The notes beneath the pieces were generated by a model. It worked only from the letters and a program-made list of their open reading frames with translations. It was not told the DNA's origin and made no database searches. Below are positions 1 to 4,683 of a DNA stretch of 5,408 nucleotides, in pieces. Location: NCBI GenBank assembly GCA_016219235.1, contig JACRBO010000290.1:1-5408 (forward strand), given 5' to 3'. The stretch comes from Chloroflexota bacterium. Lineage in GTDB: Bacteria; Chloroflexota; Anaerolineae; Fen-1058. Every line of letters starts with the position of its first letter. The stretch's first letter is position 1. The position numbers and the translations under genes are program-made.

Positions 1-43
1 AATCTGTATTCTAATGAAGTGACCGGTTTCAAGATTCAAAAGC

Positions 44-131
44 AATTCTCAATTCATAATTCATAGTTCATAATTGAATGCGGCAGTGCGCGGCAGCGTC
101 ATTAAGCATTATGAATTATGCACTATGCATT
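44..131. repeat. AT-rich fold-back tract of short tandem units
   Basis: The left arm (about 44-80) is built from 7-8 base units of the type TTCATAA/TTCATAG. The right arm (about 101-131) carries the complementary type, TTATGAA/ATGCA. They are separated by a GC-rich spacer containing CGGCAG twice (81-86 and 91-96). Bases 62-75 and 114-127 are reverse complements with one mismatch, and 51-60 also matches 108-117 inverted. The tract ends at the ancestral stop codon of the epimerase gene (131-133). It does not code convincingly. A transcript could fold into a long hairpin, but there is no T-run for a standard terminator. Confidence 0.75.
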
Positions 132-313
132 CACAGATATTTTTCTGCGCGCAGCCACGCTTCCGTGCGATGCAGTCCTTCGTCCAGTGAGAAGCGCGGC
201 GTCCAGCCGAGTAAACGCTGCGCTTTGGCCGTGCTCAAGCGTGCCTGCCCCGTCACGAAGCCCAACTGCGCCCGCGAAATCGGCGGCGGGCGGCGCGTGA
301 TCTTTGAGGCGAC
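131..313 (-). pseudogene. Severed C-terminal end of the epimerase gene
   Basis: After the TAA at 314-316 the same reading frame stays open for 60 more codons to a TGA at 131-133. The translation looks like the usual end of this extended-SDR family: a Pro-rich turn ([11 protein letters not shown]), then [20 protein letters not shown], then an amphipathic end ([15 protein letters not shown]). In relatives the 'S..KA...LGW.P..SL.EG' block closes the substrate domain. The segment has no start codon or ribosome site of its own, so it is probably not translated independently. With it, the gene would encode about 326 residues, normal for the family. A one-base substitution turning a sense codon (for example TCA, TTA or TAC) into TAA explains the break. 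A sequencing or assembly error is the main alternative. Confidence 0.8.
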
Positions 314-1111
314 TTACGCCACCGCTGCGCCCAGCCACGTCAAGGCTACCGGGATCGATCGGGCGCGTTTACCCATCATCGCTGCATAACGGCCAAAGAA
401 CTCGCGCCAGGGCACATCGCCGTCACTGATGGTAAACGCTTCGCCCACGGCTTCGTCACACTCAGCGGCTAGCAAATACGCATCGATCAAATTCTCAATG
501 TACACCGGATGGCTGAAGCCATACCCGCCCCCGACGAGCGAAGGCAATCTGCGTCGCGTCAACTCGACAGGCAACGTCGTCCAGGCCGCGCCGCGCGCGC
601 CATACACCATCGCCGGGCGAATGATGGTTACTTCAAACTGATCCGTGCGGGTCGCCAGGGCGGCTTGTTCACCCAGCGACTTCGTTTCGCCGTAAACGTA
701 CACGGGCCAGTGCGGCTGCGTTTCATCGACCACGCCACTCATCACCGGCCCGTACACGGCGATGCTGCTGGTATAGACGAAGCGCCGCACATGGCTCGAG
801 CGGGCGGCTTCGGCCAACTGGCGCGTCGCCGTGACGTTGATCGCGTGCGCAGCTTCGATGCTGTTGGGTACGCCCAGCCACGCGGCCACGTGAAAAACCG
901 TGTCGATGTCGCGGGTCGCGGGCGCAAAACAATCGGGTTGAAGCAGATCGCCGGTAACGACCTCAACCCGATCGCGCAGTGAATCGATCAATTTGTAAGG
1001 ATCGCGCACCAACACGCGCACGCGCGCGCCCTCGGCGATAAGGCGTTCAGCCAGATGACTGCCTATGAAGCCGGTCGCGCCGGTGATGAGAACGGGACGG
1101 TTGAGCCACAT
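314..1111 (-). CDS. NAD(P)-dependent epimerase/dehydratase (extended SDR), truncated by in-frame stop
   Basis: This is an extended short-chain dehydrogenase/reductase. Such enzymes oxidise, reduce or epimerise nucleotide sugars, sterol-like or flavonoid-like substrates in the cytoplasm. The Rossmann motif GATGFIG is at residues 11-17, an acid at the end of beta-3 (GDLL) at 54-57, the catalytic-region YTSS at 113-116, and the YxxxK pair is Y140/K144. The sequence resembles the 3-beta-hydroxysteroid dehydrogenase/dihydroflavonol-reductase side of the family more than GalE, but the substrate cannot be read. I chose ATG at 1109-1111 because the Rossmann strand follows at once. A TTG at 1118-1120, with AGGT 6 bases upstream, would add three residues, but that AGGT lies in a repeat tract. 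The open frame ends at residue 265, about 60 residues short of the family length. The missing end lies in frame just downstream, so the protein may be non-functional unless the stop is an error or is read through. Confidence 0.88.
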   Translation of the reverse strand: MWLNRPVLITGATGFIGSHLAERLIAEGARVRVLVRDPYKLIDSLRDRVEVVTGDLLQPDCFAPATRDIDTVFHVAAWLGVPNSIEAAHAINVTATRQLAEAARSSHVRRFVYTSSIAVYGPVMSGVVDETQPHWPVYVYGETKSLGEQAALATRTDQFEVTIIRPAMVYGARGAAWTTLPVELTRRRLPSLVGGGYGFSHPVYIENLIDAYLLAAECDEAVGEAFTISDGDVPWREFFGRYAAMMGKRARSIPVALTWLGAAVA

Positions 1112-1120
1112 GTTAGTCAA

Positions 1121-1187
1121 TTGGTTACCTGGTTGATTGGTGACTGGTTAATCGGTTGATCGGTCGCTCAGTCAACCGGTTGACCGA
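1121..1187. repeat. GGTT-type fold-back repeat tract, left flank of the ATPase/TOPRIM pair
   Basis: Six imperfect units of 7-8 bases run from 1121 to 1167, each built on (T/C)(T/C)GGT(T/G)(A/G) (for example TTGGTTAC, CTGGTTGA, TCGGTTGA). A shorter arm of opposite sense follows, containing the perfect 14-bp palindrome GTCAACCGGTTGAC at 1171-1184. Bases 1153-1159 pair with 1172-1178, and 1160-1165 could instead pair with 1182-1187, giving alternative hairpins. The tract starts within 10 bases of the epimerase ATG. It lies downstream of the TOPRIM-like gene, whose transcript may run into it. No T-run follows, so I do not call it a terminator. Confidence 0.75.
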
Positions 1188-1227
1188 GGGTTCACACAAA
1201 GTCCATAGCCAGGTCCACCTGTGACGA

Positions 1228-1788
1228 TTACGCCTCGCGTTCAAGTACTTCTCGCATGCGCTGCTGCAAAGTCTTTAGTTCCGGGCAACGACTAAGGATG
1301 CCGGTGAAATGCAGTAACGCGGCCTGCATCAACTGCTGACGGCCACCACCGACGCCGCGATCGCCGTATTGCTGCAGAAACGGCTCAAAGTAGCGTTCCT
1401 TTAGCTCGCAGTCGGTGCGTACCGTCTGCCAGTTAGCAGGAAGTTTATCAACATGACCGGCCAGCAGCCATGCTTCAACTTCCGGGATGGCAGCGCAGGC
1501 GATGAGGTTGACACCCGTCTGTTCGGCTTCATGCTCGATATTTCGCAGTTCAGCCGTACGGTCGCAGCAGTCGTCATCGGGCAGGAACAACAGCAGATCG
1601 AGGTAGTGATAGCGTTCGTAGATGGCAGGCAATTCGGCCTTGATCATCGGGTAGCCCTGTGCGAAGGGATCGAGCAGTACATTAACCTGGGCCTGGGGTT
1701 TACCAACCGATTGCAATAACCGTTTGACCAGCGGTTTGAGGATATAACCGTTATACGTAGGGTTTTCCGGGATGACCAGCACTTTCAT
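1228..1788 (-). CDS. TOPRIM/DUF4276-like putative nuclease partner of the ATPase
   Basis: This 186-aa cytoplasmic protein has no signal peptide or membrane segment. It opens with a beta strand ending in an acid (KVLVIPEN, E8), followed by a helix (YILKPLVKRLL). A second hydrophobic strand ends in a triple acid (LDLLLFLPDDD, D71-D73). Then come IPEVEAWLLAG (101-111), KERYFEPF (130-137) and a GGGR turn (147-150). A first-strand Glu plus an Asp-x-Asp after a later strand is the metal-binding plan of TOPRIM nucleases, and the P-E-x-E-x-W-L-L block recalls DUF4276/RloB-like proteins. The usual 'VEG' is replaced by IPEN, so it would be a divergent member. Its ATG overlaps the stop of the upstream ATPase gene (ATGA, 1785-1788), implying coupled translation. 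Nuclease activity is an inference from fold logic and partner, not a firm family match. Confidence 0.8.
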   Translation of the reverse strand: MKVLVIPENPTYNGYILKPLVKRLLQSVGKPQAQVNVLLDPFAQGYPMIKAELPAIYERYHYLDLLLFLPDDDCCDRTAELRNIEHEAEQTGVNLIACAAIPEVEAWLLAGHVDKLPANWQTVRTDCELKERYFEPFLQQYGDRGVGGGRQQLMQAALLHFTGILSRCPELKTLQQRMREVLEREA

Positions 1789-3005
1789 AGCGCCGACTCC
1801 AGCCAGCCTTCGGCGAAGAGGTCACTGATGGGCGTCTTGCCGACGATGGACTGAAATTCCGGGATGTCTCGCACGGGCAAAATCCGCGAGATGCCGCTCG
1901 CGCCACGCTGGCAGAAAAAAGTGGTGGCGTATTCTTCCGGCTTCAACCAGGCCAGTACGATGGGCGAGTGGGTGGTGACTAAGAATTGCGTGTCACCGCT
2001 CGCGGCGCGACTCCGCAGCAACTCGACCAGCAGGCGCAACCGTGTGGGATGAATGCCGTTTTCGATTTCTTCCAGCAAAATTAGACGGGGCATAGCTGGT
2101 TGAAACATGGCGGCCGCCAGGGCGGCGAAACGCAGAGTGCCATCTGAGAGAACTTGCGCTTGAAAGACGTGCTTGCCTTCTTTCAAGGCAAACAAGGGTT
2201 CTTTGACCGCGCCCTTCAAAATCTTGATATCGTCCACTTCAGCCGGCGTGAGTTCGCGCAACCAACTGACATATTCGGCACGGGTCTGCTTGTTGGTGCA
2301 GATGGTCTTGACCAGTGCCGCAAAGTCTTCACCATGTTCGCCCAGTCGTTCAGCACTTTGCCGCTGCGAGTAGTCACGGAGCAACCCGGGATTGAGATCG
2401 AGTCGCTGCATATCGACAAGGTGGGCAACACAGGTGCTGAGATAAGCGGCCAGTTCAATCGGCTCAGGCAGTTCTTTTGCCAGCTGCGACAGAATCGAAC
2501 GGCTTTTTTCAAATTCACGGACGGGTGGTTGCCCCCTACGACCAGTGTAAATACGGGCTTTTAACGTGGGAGACCGCCCCGGCTTCTTGTCGGTAGCAAA
2601 CATTCGCTGGCCGTCAACGCTCAAGCTTTCATAACGGATTGCGTTGATGAGCGGGTTAAGGCCGATTTCATATTCATAATGGACGCCAGCGTCCAAGATG
2701 TGTACTGCCAACCGAATGGTGTTTTTGTGCGGATTCGGCCCTTTTTTAGGTGCGGCCAATTTGAGCACGGCACCTTCGCTGCCGCCGCGAATCCCGTCCC
2801 ACGCAATGCTGGACGCGCTCTTAGGCTTGCCGTCGAAAATCTCGCTGATAGTGAAGCCATAGCCGACGCCTTGCAGCACACGCAGCGCATCAAGCAGATT
2901 AGACTTGCCGCTGGCATTCGTGCCGATGAAGACGTTGAGAGAACCTAGGTCAATATCGACCTTTTGCAGGCTTTTGAAGCGTTCAACTGTTAGATGGGTT
3001 AGCAT
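1785..3005 (-). CDS. AAA/ABC-type ATPase (AAA_21, OLD/RecF-like), first gene of a two-gene module
   Basis: This 406-aa cytoplasmic ATPase begins LTHLTVERFKSLQKVDI, the standard first strands of SMC/RecF/OLD-type ATPases. Walker A is GTNASGKS (28-35), an ABC-signature-like LSDGT is at 286-290, and Walker B is LILLEEIENG (308-317) with E312/E313. The H-loop is TTHSP (344-348). The roughly 250-residue insert between Walker A and the signature replaces a long coiled coil, fitting the compact predicted ATPases of the COG4637/AAA_21 type. I prefer ATG at 3003-3005 because the conserved strand starts there and GGAT lies just upstream. An ATG at 3051-3053 would add 16 unconserved residues. It overlaps the TOPRIM-like gene by four bases, suggesting a sensor/motor paired with an effector. 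Sampled G+C is lower than in the neighbours, consistent with acquisition by transfer. Confidence 0.9.
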   Translation of the reverse strand: MLTHLTVERFKSLQKVDIDLGSLNVFIGTNASGKSNLLDALRVLQGVGYGFTISEIFDGKPKSASSIAWDGIRGGSEGAVLKLAAPKKGPNPHKNTIRLAVHILDAGVHYEYEIGLNPLINAIRYESLSVDGQRMFATDKKPGRSPTLKARIYTGRRGQPPVREFEKSRSILSQLAKELPEPIELAAYLSTCVAHLVDMQRLDLNPGLLRDYSQRQSAERLGEHGEDFAALVKTICTNKQTRAEYVSWLRELTPAEVDDIKILKGAVKEPLFALKEGKHVFQAQVLSDGTLRFAALAAAMFQPAMPRLILLEEIENGIHPTRLRLLVELLRSRAASGDTQFLVTTHSPIVLAWLKPEEYATTFFCQRGASGISRILPVRDIPEFQSIVGKTPISDLFAEGWLESAL

Positions 3006-3160
3006 AGAGTATCCGATCCAGGCCGCCTGGGCTGTGCGTGCAGCTGTTGCCATTCTGGCAGCTACCGTCAGATTTCGTCGCTGGAACTCTCGATACCTTT
3101 GAACGGCCGGACGCGAAAGACCTTGGCCGATTCGAAGCCAAACCAGGCCTCAATTGTTTA

Positions 3161-3233
3161 CCTGGTGATCGGTTATTGGGTCTCACAGCCAACCGATTGA
3201 CCGATCACCAATTGACCAATTACCAGTTTACCA
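3161..3233. repeat. GGTT-type fold-back repeat tract, right flank of the ATPase/TOPRIM pair
   Basis: Six imperfect units (3189-3196, 3197-3204, 3205-3210, 3211-3218, 3219-3225, 3226-3233) end in ACCA or ACCGA. Read on the minus strand they are the same TGGTNA-type unit as the tract at 1121-1187, so the two tracts face opposite ways. A short arm of opposite sense precedes them. Bases 3163-3173 (TGGTGATCGGT) are perfectly complementary to 3200-3210, an 11-bp stem. The tract stops one base short of the TGA of the dehydrogenase gene (3235-3237), so that gene's transcript would fold here directly after its stop. There is no T-run. Confidence 0.75.
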
Positions 3234-3234
3234 C

Positions 3235-4227
3235 TCACGCTTCATACACCTGCGGATTCACGCAGTTCGGCAGCCGCTCGCCCCTGAGGCCCGCGATGAG
3301 ATTGGCCGCCGCCATCGTCGCCATCTTGTTGCGCGCGGTGACACTGGCGCTGGCGATGTGCGGCGCGATGATGATGTTATCCAGCGTCAACAACGGATCG
3401 TCCATCTTAATTGGCTCAGGCTCGGTCACGTCGAGCGCCGCATAGGCGATCGTGCCGGCGCTGAGCGCGCGATACAACGCCGCCGGATCGACGACCGGCC
3501 CACGCGACGTGTTGATCAATACCGCCGATGACTTCATCAATGTCAATTTGGCGTCGTCGAAATAATGATAAGTCTCTGTCGATAGCGTTGTGTGTATCGA
3601 CAGGAAATCGGCTTCGCGCAGGACCGTGTCGAGATCAGCGTATTCGGCGTGACAGGCTTGTTCGGCCTCGGGCTGGCGTTTGGGATCGAAGTACAGGACG
3701 CGCATATCGAAGCCTTGTGCGCGTTTGGCGACGGCCTGACCGATGCGGCCAAAGCCCACGATGCCCAGCGTCGCGCCGCTCACGTCGGGGCCGAGAAAAT
3801 CAATCGGGCCCCACGTTTGCCATTGGCCCGCGCGCGTGAACTTATCGCCTTCGACCACGCGCCGCGCAGCGGCCATCAACAGCGCCCAGGCAAAATCGGC
3901 GGTGGCGTCGGTGAGCACGCCGGGCGTGTTGCCGATGGGAATGCGCCGCGCCGTGGCCGCCGGAATATCGATGTTGTCGAAGCCCACCGCCATCTGGCTG
4001 ATGACCTTCAGTTGCGGCCCCGCCGCGTCCATCAGGCTCGCGTCGATCTTATCTGTGAGCAGGCACAGCAGGCCAGTGAGACCACGCGCCTTCTCGCGTA
4101 GCACGTCAGACGCGGGCGGCAGCGCAGCGGGCCACACTTCGATGTTGTACTCGGCGCTCAGGGTCTGCACCATGTCCAGCCCTTTGGCTGGAATGATGCG
4201 TGTGACGAAGAGGCGTGGTTTGGACAT
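3235..4227 (-). CDS. D-2-hydroxyacid dehydrogenase, glyoxylate/hydroxypyruvate reductase type
   Basis: This cytoplasmic oxidoreductase probably reduces glyoxylate to glycolate and/or hydroxypyruvate to D-glycerate with NAD(P)H. At 330 aa it is full length for the family. The nucleotide-binding GxGxxG motif is GFGRIG (158-163). Strand beta-2 ends in D181 (YFDPKR), which usually favours NADH over NADPH. The catalytic triad is visible as R242 in NTSRGPVVD, E271 in DVTEPEP and H290 in APHIASAS. The N-terminal part carries ISQMAVGFDNID, typical of the GyaR-like branch, and NTPGVLTDATAD. The ATG at 4225-4227 has no good ribosome site. It lies 8 bases after the stop of the HTH gene, which points to translational coupling and a shared promoter at 4548-4576. 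The exact substrate cannot be read from sequence; other 2-ketoacids are possible. Confidence 0.93.
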   Translation of the reverse strand: MSKPRLFVTRIIPAKGLDMVQTLSAEYNIEVWPAALPPASDVLREKARGLTGLLCLLTDKIDASLMDAAGPQLKVISQMAVGFDNIDIPAATARRIPIGNTPGVLTDATADFAWALLMAAARRVVEGDKFTRAGQWQTWGPIDFLGPDVSGATLGIVGFGRIGQAVAKRAQGFDMRVLYFDPKRQPEAEQACHAEYADLDTVLREADFLSIHTTLSTETYHYFDDAKLTLMKSSAVLINTSRGPVVDPAALYRALSAGTIAYAALDVTEPEPIKMDDPLLTLDNIIIAPHIASASVTARNKMATMAAANLIAGLRGERLPNCVNPQVYEA

Positions 4228-4235
4228 GATGATCG

Positions 4236-4463
4236 TTAGTTGAGTGTGATCAGACCGTGCGTGGCCGCAAACGTAATCGCCTGCGTGCGATTGTCGACAC
4301 CCAGTTTGGATAAGATTTCACTGACGTGATGTTTGATAGTCCGCTCGTTGACCGCCAGCTGCTCGGCAATCTTGCGGTTGGGTAGACCCTGCGCCATCAA
4401 CTGCAACACTTCCAGTTCACGCGGAGTCAACGCTTCAATGGGTCGATCAAGATTGATTGCCAC
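4236..4463 (-). CDS. LuxR/GerE-type HTH protein, DNA-binding domain only
   Basis: From GTG 4461-4463 this is a 75-aa protein, essentially one LuxR-C-like (GerE, NarL type) four-helix DNA-binding domain. The hallmarks are LTPRELEVLQLMAQGLPNRK, then IAEQLAVNERTIKHHVSEIL with the recognition helix around TIKHH, then SKLGVDNRTQAI. No receiver or ligand-binding domain precedes it. The start is set by a strong GGGAGG seven bases upstream. A TTG at 4509-4511 in the same frame would add 16 residues, but that stretch contains the ribosome site itself and a hairpin. It is probably a transcription factor acting on its own promoter or on that of the following dehydrogenase gene (8-bp gap), with control by abundance or by a partner. 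It could also be the surviving C-terminus of a larger response regulator, but the good promoter, leader and ribosome site argue that it is an intact small gene. Confidence 0.87.
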   Translation of the reverse strand: MAINLDRPIEALTPRELEVLQLMAQGLPNRKIAEQLAVNERTIKHHVSEILSKLGVDNRTQAITFAATHGLITLN

Positions 4464-4470
4464 GCCATCA

Positions 4471-4476
4471 CCTCCC
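4471..4476 (-). promoter_or_regulatory. Shine-Dalgarno site that fixes the HTH gene start
   Basis: The minus strand reads GGGAGG, then TGATGGC, then GTG. The seven-base spacing to the GTG at 4461-4463 is ideal. An ATG at 4466-4468 is in another frame that soon closes, so the GTG is the sensible start. This is the strongest ribosome site in the window. Confidence 0.8.
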
Positions 4477-4487
4477 TGGGTTCTCAC

Positions 4488-4502
4488 CGGCAGATGCTGC
4501 CG
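4488..4502 (-). other. Small perfect hairpin in the HTH gene leader
   Basis: CGGCAG (4488-4493) and CTGCCG (4497-4502) form a 6-bp GC-rich stem with a three-base loop. It lies 11 bases upstream of the ribosome site, within the roughly 78-nt predicted leader. It could stabilise the leader or affect ribosome access. It has no T-run, so it is not an intrinsic terminator. Confidence 0.5.
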
Positions 4503-4547
4503 ATAAGTCAACGGCGATGCAACGCGTGCGCAATAACACCTGAATTA

Positions 4548-4576
4548 ATTATAAACGATGGACAATCGAATGTCCA
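4548..4576 (-). promoter_or_regulatory. Near-consensus sigma70 promoter for the HTH-dehydrogenase operon
   Basis: On the minus strand the -35 box is TGGACA (4576-4571, five of six consensus bases) and the -10 box is TATAAT (4553-4548, perfect), with an exact 17-bp spacer. Transcription should begin near 4541, giving a leader of about 78 nt before the GTG at 4463. It should serve the HTH gene and the dehydrogenase gene 8 bp behind it. Confidence 0.75.
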
Positions 4577-4577
4577 T
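4558..4577. promoter_or_regulatory. 20-bp imperfect palindrome overlapping the -35 box (candidate operator)
   Basis: ATGGACAATCGAATGTCCAT has 7-bp perfect arms (ATGGACA/TGTCCAT on the two sides) and a TCGA core. Only one base pair of the dyad fails (4565/4570). It covers the whole -35 hexamer and most of the spacer of the promoter at 4548-4576, the usual position for repressor binding. The simplest candidate ligand is the HTH protein encoded just downstream, acting as a dimer on its own promoter; this is an inference. Its length equals that of classical lux boxes, but the sequence is different. Confidence 0.6.
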
Positions 4578-4657
4578 TTGCCCGTCAAACGACTCTCGTC
4601 AGGCAGCCAAGTCGCAAAGTTGTTGATACGCCGACTCTGTTGCTTTGCGTGAGAACA

Positions 4658-4675
4658 GGTCCGTAGAGCCGGACC
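4658..4675 (-). other. Hairpin after the LysM gene stop (possible weak 3' end signal)
   Basis: GGTCCG (4658-4663) pairs with CGGACC (4670-4675) around a six-base loop, starting 8 bases past the TGA at 4684-4686. An overlapping alternative stem uses AGCCG and CGGCT. No T-run follows on the minus strand, so it is not a standard intrinsic terminator; it may protect the 3' end. Confidence 0.3.
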
Positions 4676-4683
4676 GGCTACAA

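Noticed and set aside
123..338. 71-aa minus-strand open frame after the epimerase stop
   Set aside because: It is in another frame; the true C-terminal sequence reads in the epimerase frame, so no separate gene and no frameshift are needed.
509..982. 157-aa plus-strand open frame opposite the epimerase
   Set aside because: Arg-, Gly- and His-rich composition without motifs, antisense to a clear SDR gene.
1121..1187. CRISPR array
   Set aside because: Units are 7-8 bases, degenerate and without unique spacers; no cas gene is present.
1210..1221. CAGGTCCACCTG near-palindrome downstream of the TOPRIM-like gene
   Set aside because: Only five-base arms, no promoter nearby, and no second copy in the window.
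3006..3053. Longer start (ATG at 3051-3053) for the ATPase
   Set aside because: The extra 16 residues precede the conserved first strand of the family and have no better ribosome site; kept only as an alternative.
3592..4243. Long plus-strand open frames (169 and 166 aa) opposite the dehydrogenase
   Set aside because: They lie entirely antisense to a full-length, motif-complete enzyme, have no recognisable domains, and are common by-products of GC-rich codons.
4613..4649. 7-bp inverted repeat CGCAAAG/CTTTGCG with a 23-base loop, as a terminator or small RNA
   Set aside because: The stem is short, the loop is long, there is no T-run, and such a match is expected by chance in this length.
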